From Prevotellaceae bacterium (GTDB lineage: Bacteria; Bacteroidota; Bacteroidia; Bacteroidales; UBA932): 7,427 nucleotides of DNA. The notes under the pieces were generated by a model that made no database searches, was not told the DNA's origin, and saw only the letters and a list, made by a program, of their open reading frames with translations. Below are positions 1 to 6,576 of this stretch, piece by piece; position 1 is the stretch's first letter; the number at the start of each line of letters is the position of its first letter. Location: positions 1-7,427 of the forward strand of contig JAIROQ010000224.1 in the NCBI GenBank assembly GCA_031257455.1, written 5' to 3'. A program made the translations under genes and the position numbers.

Positions 1-44
1 AGGACACGCGAATTTACCAATCCTAAATCTTTATAATTTACCAT
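1..44 (-). CDS. N-terminal fragment of probable class II fructose-bisphosphate aldolase (partial)
   Basis: Only the first 14 codons are present; the gene runs off the left edge on the minus strand. Reading from the ATG at 44-42 gives MVNYKDLGLVNSRV. From memory, this resembles the usual start of Bacteroidales class II fructose-bisphosphate aldolases (MVNYKDLGLVNTREMF), the zinc-dependent enzyme that splits fructose-1,6-bisphosphate in glycolysis. The start is supported by a near-perfect Bacteroidota promoter whose -7 box lies about 30 bases upstream, leaving a short A/T-rich leader typical of the phylum. No catalytic or metal-binding residue is in the window, so the call rests on a short N-terminal match. 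The residues after NSR differ from the usual TREM. Confidence 0.55.
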   Translation of the reverse strand, partial: MVNYKDLGLVNSRV

Positions 45-75
45 AAGTTGAAATTTTTTAAAAATTAATAATGTG

Positions 76-106
76 CAAAGATACTACCTTTTTTATGGCA
101 AGCAAA
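76..106 (-). promoter_or_regulatory. Bacteroidota-type promoter for the leftward aldolase-like gene
   Basis: On the minus strand a TATCTTTG box (83-76) is preceded by TTTG (106-103) with exactly 19 bases between. This matches the published consensus of the Bacteroidota primary sigma factor, TTTG-N19-21-TAnnTTTG. Transcription would start near base 70, about 25 bases before the ATG at 44. Confidence 0.75.
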
Positions 107-131
107 ATTAAATATGTCAGTTAATTCGATG

Positions 132-139
132 CAAAGATA
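132..139 (-). promoter_or_regulatory. Second, upstream -7 box for the leftward gene
   Basis: A second TATCTTTG, followed by CA as in the first promoter, lies on the minus strand 56 bases upstream of it. No TTTG sits at the expected distance (positions 159-163 read ATAGT), so only the -7 element is present. It may be a weaker tandem promoter, or chance in A/T-rich DNA. Confidence 0.35.
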
Positions 140-289
140 GTAAATTTTTTAAAAATGCATAGTTCAGGCCATATCGTCTAATTTTTTTTTGAATTTTGCC
201 AATATATGGACATAGGAATTTCGTGCCAAATTAATCATTTTACGTTTTCGTTGCCCTTGACGATCAATTTTTTAAGAACTTTTTTTTTG

Positions 290-313
290 CTCCTCCCGGG
301 GGGAGATTTTTTT
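290..313 (+). terminator. Rho-independent-terminator-like hairpin
   Basis: CTCCTC (290-295) can pair with GGGGAG (300-305), with one G.U pair and a CCGG loop. It is followed by A and seven T residues (307-313). The T-run is on the downstream side for plus-strand transcription. No plus-strand gene ends nearby in the window, so it may belong to the repeat-rich stretch rather than to a gene. Nine T residues also precede the stem. Confidence 0.4.
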
Positions 314-315
314 AG

Positions 316-345
316 TGGAGAATGGAGAGTGGAGAGTGGAAAATG
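316..345 (-). repeat. Heptamer array, TGGAGAG type (composite repeat A, distal part)
   Basis: Four tandem 7-mers start at 316: TGGAGAA, TGGAGAG, TGGAGAG, TGGAAAA. Read on the minus strand, bases 345-316 are identical over 30 positions to bases 7154-7183 at the other end of the window. This is the same array in inverted orientation. Confidence 0.85.
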
Positions 346-352
346 TTTTTTA

Positions 353-387
353 GGTATGAGGTATGAGGTATGAGGTATGAGGTGTGA
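353..387 (-). repeat. Heptamer array, GGTATGA type (composite repeat A, proximal part)
   Basis: Four perfect tandem copies of GGTATGA (353-380) are followed by GGTGTGA (381-387). The array sits between the TGGAGAG array and the 24-bp core at 398-421. On the minus strand it follows the core directly, as the arrays of copies B and C do. Confidence 0.85.
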
Positions 388-397
388 CTTATGAGTT

Positions 398-421
398 GCG
401 GCAAGCGCAGTGGCGCCAGCC
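398..421 (-). repeat. 24-bp conserved core, copy A
   Basis: On the minus strand this reads GGCTGG followed by CGCCACTGCGCTTGCCGC. It matches copy B (5780-5803, 2 differences) and copy C (7130-7153, 2 differences) in opposite orientation. It is GC-rich within A/T-rich surroundings and is flanked on both sides by unrelated short tandem repeats. Confidence 0.8.
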
Positions 422-429
422 CAATTAGT

Positions 430-469
430 CACATTAGCACATTTCCACATTAGCACATTAGCACATCTC
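430..469. repeat. Octamer array, CACATTAG type (other flank of core A)
   Basis: Five tandem 8-mers: CACATTAG, CACATTTC, CACATTAG, CACATTAG, CACATCTC. This is the only array in the window with a clear period of 8. It occupies the flank of core A that corresponds to the TTGACTA array of copy B and the TAATTTC array of copy C. Together with the repeats to its left it fills most of the gene-free stretch 45-565; I see no gene there. Confidence 0.8.
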
Positions 470-505
470 CAAATCAATTAGTCATATTTTTAAATTTTCA
501 ACAAC

Positions 506-539
506 TTGTTTTATATTCCAAAATAAATTAGTATCTTGC
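506..539 (+). promoter_or_regulatory. Possible promoter of the glycogen operon
   Basis: TATCTTGC (532-539) is one shifted base away from the Bacteroidota -7 consensus TAnnTTTG. It lies 26 bases before the ATG at 566. A TTG occurs at 506-508, but the 23-base spacing is longer than the usual 19-21. It is the best candidate upstream of the operon but is imperfect. Confidence 0.4.
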
Positions 540-565
540 GACACTTTTTTTGGAGAACAGAATAG

Positions 566-2509
566 ATGGCTTATTTGAATTTTAACAAAGCAGAATTAGT
601 AAATCTTGAATATTCGCTGGAACGGGAAATTCTGGCTACTACAAGGACAGGCGGATATACAAGCACTACTATCGTGTGTTGCAATACCCGGAAATATCAC
701 GGTTTGCTGGTAGCGCCTGTCGATAAATTCGATGGGGAAAATCATGTGTTGCTTTCATCGCTGGACGAAACTATTGTGCAGCACGACCAGCCGTTTAACC
801 TTGGCATCCGCCGTTTTCCGGGTATCTATGAACCGCGCGGGCATAAATACATAGTCGATTTTGCCTATGAACCGATAGCTACGCTTACTTACCGCGTGGG
901 CGGCGTGGTATTGAAAAAGGAAATCATGCTCATGCACCGCGAGAATGAATTGCTGCTCCGCTATACGTTGCTGGATGCGCATTCGCCGACAAAGTTGCGG
1001 TTAAAACCGTTTCTTGCATTCCGCAATATTCACCGGTTGAGCATGGCGAATACGGTGGCAAAAACCGGTTATGAAATTATTCCGCACGGCATCAAATCGA
1101 AGTTATACGATGGCTTCCCTTGGCTGCACATGCAAACCGACAAAACCAACGAATTTGTAGATGCGCCCGACTGGTTCTACAATGTGGAATACCGCGAAGA
1201 ACAGCGGCGCGGCTACGATTTTCACGAAGATTTATTCACGCCGGGTTATTTTGAGTTGCCGGTACGGAAAGGGGAAAGCATTATATTTTCTGCCTCTGTC
1301 AATGAACAGAAACCGTCTGCTTTGCCGGCAGATTTTGAAGAAGCCCTGTCCATCCGCTTGCCGCGCGACAGTTATGTGAATTGTTTGAAATATTCGGCGG
1401 GGCAATTTATCGTGCACTGGAAAAACGGAACGGAAATCATCGCGGGCTATCCGTGGTTTGGCCGTTGGGGGCGCGACACGTTCATCGCCTTGCCGGGCTT
1501 GACGCTGGCGGCCAACTATGACCCGAAAAGCTGCAAGGAAGTATTGGATACCATGTCGAACGAATTGCACGGCGGACTGTTCCCGAATATCGGGAAAGAT
1601 GAAAAAGCGGCTTACAATTCGGTGGATGCGCCGCTGTGGTATTTCTGGGCTATCCAGCAATATGCCGAAACTACCGGACAAGCGGTATGGAAAGCCTACG
1701 GCAAAAAAATGAAATCTATCCTCGAAGTATTCCGCCGCGGGGATGTAAAAAGCATCCGCATGCACGATAACGGCTTAATATGGGCGGAAGAGGAAAATAA
1801 AGCGCTCACGTGGATGGATGCTATCGTGCGCGACAAGCCGGTTACGCCGCGTTCGGGCTATCAGGTGGAAGTGAATGCGCTTTGGTATAATGCCGTTTGC
1901 TACACGCTGGCACTGGCAAAGGCGAATAAAGATACCAAGTTTGTAGAAGAATGGGGAAAAATACCCGAATTGATAGAAAAAAATTATGTGCCCGCATTCT
2001 GGTTGCCCGTTCGTAAACATTTGGCCGACTATGTGGGCGAAGAAGGGCAGAATGTCTTTATGCGCCCCAATCAGGTTATCGCCTGTTCGCTGCCTTACAG
2101 CCCTATTCCTGATGAAGTGAAACGGAAAGTATTGCAGGCTGTGGAAAGCGAACTCCTCACGCCGAAAGGCCTGCGCACTTTAGCGCCGAAGAACCCGCTG
2201 TACAAAGCGCACTACGAAGGCGACCAGCTTACGCGCGACAAAGCCTATCATCAGGGAACCGTTTGGCCATGGCTGTTGGGACACTACATTGAAGCGAATT
2301 TCCGGGTATATGGCAAACAGTTTCTGGAAACAGCCAAAGAATTAGTCGCCGGATTTGAAGAAGACATGACCGTTTATGGGATTTGTTCCATTGCCGAAGT
2401 GTATGACGGCGACCCGCCGCATGCGCAGAATGGCTCTATTTCGCAGGCTTGGAGCGTAGCAGAGATTTTACGCAGTATGAAACTTATTGAAAAATACAAG
2501 AAGCAATGA
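566..2509 (+). CDS. Glycogen debranching enzyme (amylo-alpha-1,6-glucosidase, GH133 type)
   Basis: A 647-residue cytoplasmic protein with no signal peptide. It should hydrolyse alpha-1,6 branch points of glycogen or branched maltodextrin. The N-terminal domain (about residues 15-260) carries the family signature NTRKYHGLLVAPV near residue 40. The C-terminal (alpha/alpha)6-barrel domain (about 275-640) begins with GYPWFGRWGRDTF, with the conserved Asp at 304. It then shows GGLFPNIG (336-343), SVDAPLW (352-358), YHQGTVWPW (561-569) and EVYDGDPPH (611-619), as in GDE_C-domain enzymes. A full-length single-chain enzyme of this family is about this size. The start is fixed by GGAG at 552-555, ten bases before the ATG and unusually good for this phylum. 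It is the first gene of a co-directional trio with a GT4/GT5-like transferase and a GH57 enzyme. Its TGA stop lies inside a heptamer array. Confidence 0.93.
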   Translation: MAYLNFNKAELVNLEYSLEREILATTRTGGYTSTTIVCCNTRKYHGLLVAPVDKFDGENHVLLSSLDETIVQHDQPFNLGIRRFPGIYEPRGHKYIVDFAYEPIATLTYRVGGVVLKKEIMLMHRENELLLRYTLLDAHSPTKLRLKPFLAFRNIHRLSMANTVAKTGYEIIPHGIKSKLYDGFPWLHMQTDKTNEFVDAPDWFYNVEYREEQRRGYDFHEDLFTPGYFELPVRKGESIIFSASVNEQKPSALPADFEEALSIRLPRDSYVNCLKYSAGQFIVHWKNGTEIIAGYPWFGRWGRDTFIALPGLTLAANYDPKSCKEVLDTMSNELHGGLFPNIGKDEKAAYNSVDAPLWYFWAIQQYAETTGQAVWKAYGKKMKSILEVFRRGDVKSIRMHDNGLIWAEEENKALTWMDAIVRDKPVTPRSGYQVEVNALWYNAVCYTLALAKANKDTKFVEEWGKIPELIEKNYVPAFWLPVRKHLADYVGEEGQNVFMRPNQVIACSLPYSPIPDEVKRKVLQAVESELLTPKGLRTLAPKNPLYKAHYEGDQLTRDKAYHQGTVWPWLLGHYIEANFRVYGKQFLETAKELVAGFEEDMTVYGICSIAEVYDGDPPHAQNGSISQAWSVAEILRSMKLIEKYKKQ

Positions 2510-2571
2510 GCAGTGAACAGTGAACAGTGAATAATGAATAGTGAATAATGAGCAATAAGGGTAATAAGGGT
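2504..2571 (+). repeat. Heptamer array overlapping the debranching-enzyme stop codon
   Basis: Eight consecutive 7-mers run from 2504 to 2559: CAATGAG, three CAGTGAA, TAATGAA, TAGTGAA, TAATGAG, CAATAAG. They are followed by two copies of the 9-mer AATAAGGGT (2554-2571, overlapping the end). The first heptamer contains the last coding bases and the TGA stop (2507-2509) of the upstream gene. Because 7 is one more than a multiple of 3, successive units place stop codons in all three frames. Confidence 0.8.
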
Positions 2572-2607
2572 ATTTATGAAGTGAAACAATAAAAAATCAC
2601 AGGTGCA

Positions 2608-3897
2608 ATGAAAGTACTAATGTTCGGTTGGGAATTTCCGCCACATATTTCGGGAGGGTTGGGTACTGCATGTTACGGGCTGACCAAGGGATTGGCCAAG
2701 CAGAACGTGGACGTGCTTTTTGTAATGCCCCGCGCCAGTGGCGATGAAGACCAAAGCGCCGTGCGCATAGTAAACGCCAGCGCTGTGGAAATGGGTTTCG
2801 GCATTTCCGGCTTTGAAGAATTTTGGAAACGTATCGACTTTGTAGAAATAGGTTCTAACCTGATACCATACCTGTCCCCCGAAGAATATGAAAAAGCGGT
2901 AACCGGCGCTGTTAAAACCGGCGAACGCAGCATGCATATTTCGTACCGGAACAAATATACATTTTCGGGAAAATACGGCAGTAATCTCTTGGAAGAAGTA
3001 GCGCATTATGCATTGGCCGGCGCATCGGTAGCGGCGCAAAACACTTTCGACGTCATTCATGCGCACGACTGGCTTACCTATCCTGCCGGCATTGCCGCCA
3101 AGAAAACTTCAGGCAAGCCTTTGGTGATACATGTACATGCTACGGAATTTGACCGCAGCGGCGAAAATATAAACCGGCTGGTGTACGACATCGAACGTAT
3201 GGGCATGATGGCCGCCGACAGTGTGATTACGGTAAGTCATCTCACCCGCAATATTGTGATAAGCAAGTACGGCATTGCTCCCGAAAAGGTCATTACCGTG
3301 CATAACGCGGTAGAATTCGACAGTTATTCGGCGGTGAACGAACGGCGCGGCGTAAGCGAAAAAGTGGTTACATTTCTTGGCCGCGTTACCTTTCAAAAGG
3401 GACCTGAATATTTCATAGAAGCGGCAGCGAAAGTATTGAAAAGTTTCCGCAATGTCCGTTTCGTAATGGCCGGCAGCGGCGATATGCTTCACCGCTCTAT
3501 TCGCCGGGTAGCGAAGCTGGGCATCGCCACTCATTTTCATTTCACCGGATTTTTGCAGGGCGTGGACGTACAACGCATGTTTGCGCACAGCGATGTGTAT
3601 GTGATGCCGTCTGTGTCCGAGCCGTTCGGTATTTCCCCGTTGGAAGCCATGCGCTCGGAAGTGCCCACAATCATATCGAAGCAATCGGGCGTAGCGGAAG
3701 TATTGAAATATGCCATCAAAGTAGATTTTTGGGATGTGAATGCACTGGCCGATGCGATTTACGGATTACTGGCCTATCCGGCGCTGTCGAAAATGGCTAT
3801 CCGCTGCGGACTTGATGAAGTAAATGCATTAAAGTGGGACAATGCAGCGCAGAAAGTAAAAAATGTATACGATTCGGTTATACCGAAAGATAAATAA
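2608..3897 (+). CDS. Glycogen-synthase-like glycosyltransferase (GT-B fold, GT4/GT5)
   Basis: A 429-residue cytoplasmic enzyme expected to transfer glucose from a nucleotide sugar (ADP- or UDP-glucose; the sequence does not decide) onto an alpha-1,4-glucan chain. The N-terminal Rossmann domain opens with MKVLMFGWEFPPHISGGLG, the glycine loop of starch/glycogen synthases (15-19), and has HAHDW at 151-155 as in GT5 enzymes. The C-terminal domain has the donor-site GRVTFQKG (258-265, Lys264) and the EX7E motif EPFGISPLE (Glu338 and Glu346). It is shorter than classical GlgA proteins (about 480 residues), as is usual for the Bacteroidota version. It lies 98 bases after the debranching gene and 54 bases before the GH57 gene, probably in one transcript. 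Only a weak AGG (2601-2603) precedes the ATG. A related GT4 hexosyltransferase cannot be excluded, but the neighbours favour glycogen metabolism. Confidence 0.88.
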   Translation: MKVLMFGWEFPPHISGGLGTACYGLTKGLAKQNVDVLFVMPRASGDEDQSAVRIVNASAVEMGFGISGFEEFWKRIDFVEIGSNLIPYLSPEEYEKAVTGAVKTGERSMHISYRNKYTFSGKYGSNLLEEVAHYALAGASVAAQNTFDVIHAHDWLTYPAGIAAKKTSGKPLVIHVHATEFDRSGENINRLVYDIERMGMMAADSVITVSHLTRNIVISKYGIAPEKVITVHNAVEFDSYSAVNERRGVSEKVVTFLGRVTFQKGPEYFIEAAAKVLKSFRNVRFVMAGSGDMLHRSIRRVAKLGIATHFHFTGFLQGVDVQRMFAHSDVYVMPSVSEPFGISPLEAMRSEVPTIISKQSGVAEVLKYAIKVDFWDVNALADAIYGLLAYPALSKMAIRCGLDEVNALKWDNAAQKVKNVYDSVIPKDK

Positions 3898-3918
3898 AAA
3901 AAGCCATCATACTTTTTA

Positions 3919-3932
3919 TGACTTACAACTTA
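3919..3932 (+). repeat. Short degenerate heptamer pair in the second operon gap
   Basis: TGACTTA (3919-3925) is followed by CAACTTA (3926-3932) in the 54-base gap between the transferase and GH57 genes. The same TGACTTA word occurs beside core A (385-391). Alone it is too short to be compelling; it is noted because the other operon gap also contains heptamers. Confidence 0.4.
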
Positions 3933-3951
3933 CGATAAAACAATATGTGAT

Positions 3952-5634
3952 ATGAAAAAAACATTATGCCTATATTTTCAAGTACACCAGCCCATGCGAT
4001 TGCGTCAATACCGCTTTTTTGATATCGGCGCAAAACAGGATTATTACGATGAATTTGCCAACCGTTCGATTATGCAGAAAGTGGCCAGCCGTTGTTACTT
4101 GCCGATGAACCAAGTTTTGCAAGATATTATTGCGGAATATGGAGACGCTTTTCAGGTAAGTTTTTCCATCACCGGTACGGCTATCGAACAATTTGAAAAA
4201 TATGCGCCGGAAGTACTGGACAGCTTTAAAGCATTGGCAAAAACCGGTTGCGTGGAATTTTTATCGGAAACCTGTTCGCACTCGCTGGCGGCATTGAAAA
4301 ATTTTAATGAATTTGAAGAACAAATTATTTTACACCGCGCATTAATCAAAAAACATTTCAAACAAACGCCTGCGGTTTTCCGCAATACCGAATTGATTTA
4401 TTCGGACGAAATCGGCGCGAAGATAGCCGGCATGGGCTATTCCGTGATGCTCACCGAAGGCGCGCGCCACGTGCTGGGATGGAAAAGCCCGAACTATATT
4501 TATGCTCATCCCGAACGCCCGGACTTAAAATTGTTGTTGAAAAATTACCGCTTGAGTGACGACATCGCATTCCGTTTTTCAGATCGCGGATGGAACGAAT
4601 GGCCGCTCACTGCCGAAAAATATGTCGGATGGTTGAACAATATCGCCGCGAAAGATGAAATCGTAAATTTGTTTATGGATTACGAAACTTTCGGCGAACA
4701 CCAACCGGTAGAAACAGGCATCTTTGCTTTTTTCCGTCACCTGCCGGAACAAGTCTTCACTCGTTCCAAGTTTGAATTTCTGACGCCCGGCAAGGCGGCG
4801 AAGAAACACCATGCTGTAGCGCCACTGCATGTTCCTTACCCGATTTCATGGGCAGACGAAGAGCGCGATGTCAGCGCATGGCTCGGAAATGAATTGCAAA
4901 ATGAAGCAGTCGATAAATTATATCAGCTGACGGAAAAAATAAAACAGGTAAATGAAAAAAATTTATTACACGAATTTCGATGCTTGCAAGCAAGCGATCA
5001 CTTCTATTATATGTGTACTAAATTTTTCTCGGATGGCGCGGTGCACAAGTATTTCAACCCCTATAACACCCCTTACGAAGCATTCATAAATTACATGAAT
5101 GTACTAAGTGATTTTACTATTCGTGTTAATAACCATGTTGAAAAAAGTAATACAAAAAGAGGAAAGATATCAAAAAAATCACTAACATTGCAGGAAATTT
5201 CAACAAACGCTAATTCAAAATTAGTAAAACAAAAATTAAAAAAAACTATTATGAGTAAAAGAATCTCTCCTCTTGCAGCCGCTCTGGAATTAGAGCCGAA
5301 ACCTGCAGCCAAAAAAGCAGCGCCGAAGAAAAAAGCAGTCGCTAAAAAAGCCGCGCCAAAGAAAAAAGCAGTTGCTAAAAAAGCAGCGCCGAAGAAAAAA
5401 GTAGTCGCTAAAAAAGCAGCGCCGAAGAAAGTAGTCGCTAAAAAAGCAGCGCCGAAGAAAGTAGTCGCTAAAAAAGCAGCGCCGAAGAAAGTAGTCGCTA
5501 AAAAGGCAGCGCCGAAAAAAGTAGTTGCTAAAAAAGCCGCGCCGGTGAAAAAAGTAGTCGCTAAAAAAGCCGCGCCGGTGAAAAAAGTAGTTGCTAAAAA
5601 AGCGCCGGTGAAAAAAGCCGCTCCGAAAAAATAA
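3952..5634 (+). CDS. GH57 alpha-amylase/glucanotransferase-like enzyme with a Lys-rich histone-like C-terminal tail
   Basis: A 560-residue frame. Residues 1 to about 392 form a complete GH57 catalytic region, a retaining enzyme acting on alpha-1,4-glucans. The family motifs are HQP (12-14), CVEFLSETCSHSLA, FRNTELIYS with the predicted nucleophile Glu147, and MDYETFGEH with the predicted general acid Asp243. The region ends at DHFYYM and NYMNVLSDFTIRV. Residues 393-433 are a polar A/T-rich-coded linker. Residues 434-560 are a basic tail with about 47 lysines in 127 residues, made of AKKAAPKKVV-type units of 10-11 residues. There is no signal peptide, so it should be cytoplasmic. It is the third gene of the glycogen operon, followed by a strong terminator 23 bases after the stop. 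The ATG at 5251 inside the frame could instead start a separate small histone-like protein. The GH57 call is secure; the fusion as a single protein is not. Confidence 0.85.
   Translation: MKKTLCLYFQVHQPMRLRQYRFFDIGAKQDYYDEFANRSIMQKVASRCYLPMNQVLQDIIAEYGDAFQVSFSITGTAIEQFEKYAPEVLDSFKALAKTGCVEFLSETCSHSLAALKNFNEFEEQIILHRALIKKHFKQTPAVFRNTELIYSDEIGAKIAGMGYSVMLTEGARHVLGWKSPNYIYAHPERPDLKLLLKNYRLSDDIAFRFSDRGWNEWPLTAEKYVGWLNNIAAKDEIVNLFMDYETFGEHQPVETGIFAFFRHLPEQVFTRSKFEFLTPGKAAKKHHAVAPLHVPYPISWADEERDVSAWLGNELQNEAVDKLYQLTEKIKQVNEKNLLHEFRCLQASDHFYYMCTKFFSDGAVHKYFNPYNTPYEAFINYMNVLSDFTIRVNNHVEKSNTKRGKISKKSLTLQEISTNANSKLVKQKLKKTIMSKRISPLAAALELEPKPAAKKAAPKKKAVAKKAAPKKKAVAKKAAPKKKVVAKKAAPKKVVAKKAAPKKVVAKKAAPKKVVAKKAAPKKVVAKKAAPVKKVVAKKAAPVKKVVAKKAPVKKAAPKK
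5251..5634 (+). other. Histone-H1-like basic tail, possibly an independent small gene starting at an internal ATG
   Basis: From the in-frame ATG at 5251 the sequence reads MSKRISPLAAALELEPKPAA and then only Lys/Ala/Pro/Val repeats, 127 residues in all. Such tails resemble the C-terminal domains of histone H1, bacterial AlgP and chlamydial HctB, which bind nucleic acid through charge. For a separate gene: the start looks like a natural N-terminus, the 20 bases before it are almost pure A/T as in Bacteroidota leaders, and TAACATTG (5183-5190) is one base from the -7 consensus. Against it: there is no TTTG at the right distance, and the upstream GH57 frame has no stop at all. Either protein form, or both, could be made. 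Confidence 0.45.
5305..5592 (+). repeat. In-frame 33/30-bp tandem repeats coding the Lys-rich tail
   Basis: Codons 453-547 consist of nine tandem units: three of 11 residues (KKAAPKKKAV type), four of 10 (AKKAAPKKVV, 486-525) and two of 11 with a Val insertion (AKKAAPVKKVV, 526-547). A shorter degenerate end follows to residue 560. Adjacent 30-bp units are nearly identical in DNA, so copy number is likely to vary between strains and reads may collapse here. Confidence 0.9.
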
Positions 5635-5657
5635 TCATCATTGATTATTTCGGAATG

Positions 5658-5699
5658 AAACGTAACAAAGCCGCACGTCAGTGCGGCTTTGTTACGTTT
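5658..5699 (+). terminator. Strong operon terminator, 19-bp perfect stem
   Basis: Bases 5658-5676 are the exact reverse complement of 5681-5699, with loop GTCA (5677-5680). The stem starts AAACG and ends CGTTT, so each strand ends the hairpin on three T residues. It sits 23 bases after the GH57 stop, and the GNAT gene converges from the other side, so it may also stop minus-strand transcription. The T-run is short, but the stem is very stable. Confidence 0.85.
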
Positions 5700-5723
5700 A
5701 TGGCATTGGCCTTACATGAAACC

Positions 5724-5779
5724 ATACTATTGATTGACTATTTTGATTGACTATTTAATTATTGACTATTGACTATTTT
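5724..5779 (+). repeat. TTGACTA heptamer array (upstream flank of core B)
   Basis: TTGACTA occurs at 5734-5740, 5747-5753, 5762-5768 and 5769-5775; only the last two are exactly in phase. The degenerate units TTTTGAT and TTTAATT lie between. It lies immediately before the 24-bp core at 5780. Confidence 0.65.
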
Positions 5780-5803
5780 GGCTGACGCCAATGCGCTTGC
5801 CGC
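5780..5803 (+). repeat. 24-bp conserved core, copy B
   Basis: The sequence is GGCTGA followed by CGCCAATGCGCTTGCCGC. It differs from copy A (398-421, minus) at two positions and from copy C (7130-7153) at four. It is in the same orientation as copy C. Confidence 0.8.
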
Positions 5804-5804
5804 C

Positions 5805-5825
5805 ATTTTCAATTTTCAATTTTCA
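5805..5825 (+). repeat. ATTTTCA heptamer array (downstream flank of core B)
   Basis: Three perfect tandem copies of ATTTTCA follow the core, starting with the same CCATTTTC junction as copy C. The array ends 21 bases before the stop of the minus-strand GNAT gene, so it lies in that gene's 3' untranslated region. Confidence 0.8.
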
Positions 5826-5846
5826 ACTAATGACTAAATACGACTT

Positions 5847-6395
5847 TTATGCTAAAATAGCTTTCAAATCAAAATACATGATGCGGGTATCATCGTTATA
5901 ATCCTGTTCGGTGAGGAATTTGAAGTCGTTCTTCTGGTAGAACGGTAAAGCGTTTTTGTAGGCGTCAACCATAAGAAAACGGCAACCCGCACGTTGCGGT
6001 TCGTTGATGTACATGTTCTGGATGGCTAAGATAATATAACTCCCCAATCTCTTACCTGCATATTTTTTTGCTACCGCCAAACGGCCGATTTTTACTGCCG
6101 GATAGCTTCTGCGCCGCTTATCATTAGGAATGATGCGATTTATCCTGTTCCATACCGGCCGTTCTCTATCATTTTTAATCAGGCGGTCATTTGAAAGGGA
6201 AAAATAAGCGACAATTTCATCATCTGCTTGAAGTAGATAGGTTACGGCAAGCAACGATTTCGAATAATTTTTTGCATCGTTCATCAAAAAATCGTTCAAG
6301 TCATTGTCTCCACATTCGAACGGTGGAACAATCGTATCTTCCCCCAAGCGCGCCAACTTGATATTTGCCGGCGCTTTTAACGTCTGCGTGCTCAT
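5847..6395 (-). CDS. GNAT-family N-acetyltransferase, probable toxin of a two-gene module
   Basis: A 182-residue cytoplasmic protein of the GNAT fold, predicted to transfer an acetyl group from acetyl-CoA. Visible features are an N-terminal FECGDNDLNDFL (26-37), common in GNAT toxins of the TacT/AtaT type. The acetyl-CoA-binding motif A is IGRLAVAKKYAGKRLG (103-118), and DAYKNALPFYQKNDF (144-158) carries Tyr153, the usual general acid position. Known toxins of this type acetylate the amino group of charged tRNAs; that substrate is inferred here. The ATG overlaps the TGA of the upstream 53-residue gene by four bases (ATGA), a translational-coupling arrangement typical of toxin-antitoxin pairs. 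The usual ribbon-helix-helix (DUF1778) partner is absent. It could instead be an ordinary metabolic or ribosomal acetyltransferase with a small companion. Confidence 0.82.
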   Translation of the reverse strand: MSTQTLKAPANIKLARLGEDTIVPPFECGDNDLNDFLMNDAKNYSKSLLAVTYLLQADDEIVAYFSLSNDRLIKNDRERPVWNRINRIIPNDKRRRSYPAVKIGRLAVAKKYAGKRLGSYIILAIQNMYINEPQRAGCRFLMVDAYKNALPFYQKNDFKFLTEQDYNDDTRIMYFDLKAILA

Positions 6396-6553
6396 GGAAG
6401 CGGAAAAGTAGCTATGCTTTTAAACCATTCATACGCGTCTTTCATTTTTTCGCGTCTTTCTTTAGATATGGGAACGGGGTTTTCCATAGCTTCGGTTAGC
6501 CGTTTTGCATCTTTACCCCATATAACAGGGGTGTCTTTTATTGGACGTGCCAT
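6392..6553 (-). CDS. Small 53-residue protein, putative antitoxin or partner of the GNAT enzyme
   Basis: Starting at ATG 6553-6551 the frame reads MARPIKDTPVIWGKDAKRL at its N-terminus, continues with a charged, probably helical segment (about 31-47, KERREKMKDAYEWFKS), and stops with TGA at 6394-6392. It has no signal peptide or membrane segment. Small proteins beginning MARPIK-T-P with a G-D-A-R motif are, to my recollection, common in Bacteroidales directly upstream of GNAT genes, but I know no named function for them. The four-base overlap with the acetyltransferase and the shared consensus promoter support a single two-gene transcript. By position it is the antitoxin candidate. That role is inference; there is no recognisable DNA-binding fold. 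Confidence 0.75.
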   Translation of the reverse strand: MARPIKDTPVIWGKDAKRLTEAMENPVPISKERREKMKDAYEWFKSIATFPLP

Positions 6554-6576
6554 AGCTTTTTTAATTCTTATGCGGA

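Noticed and set aside
235..477. Minus-strand 80-codon frame over composite repeat A
   Set aside because: Its translation is simply the heptamer and octamer arrays (repeated SYLIPHT and CANV units), with no domain or promoter.
45..565. tRNA, riboswitch or origin iterons in the left gene-free stretch
   Set aside because: No cloverleaf or conserved riboswitch fold is visible. The tandem repeats are mutually unrelated short arrays without DnaA boxes or a replication gene.
1232..1765. Long minus-strand frame opposite the debranching enzyme gene, and similar antisense frames in the other two operon genes
   Set aside because: These are shadow frames of GC-rich codons in well-supported genes, with no recognisable motif or start signal.
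3899..3924. Terminator between the transferase and GH57 genes
   Set aside because: The possible stem TCATA/TATGA is only 5 bp and A/T-rich with no T-run after it; the genes are more likely co-transcribed.
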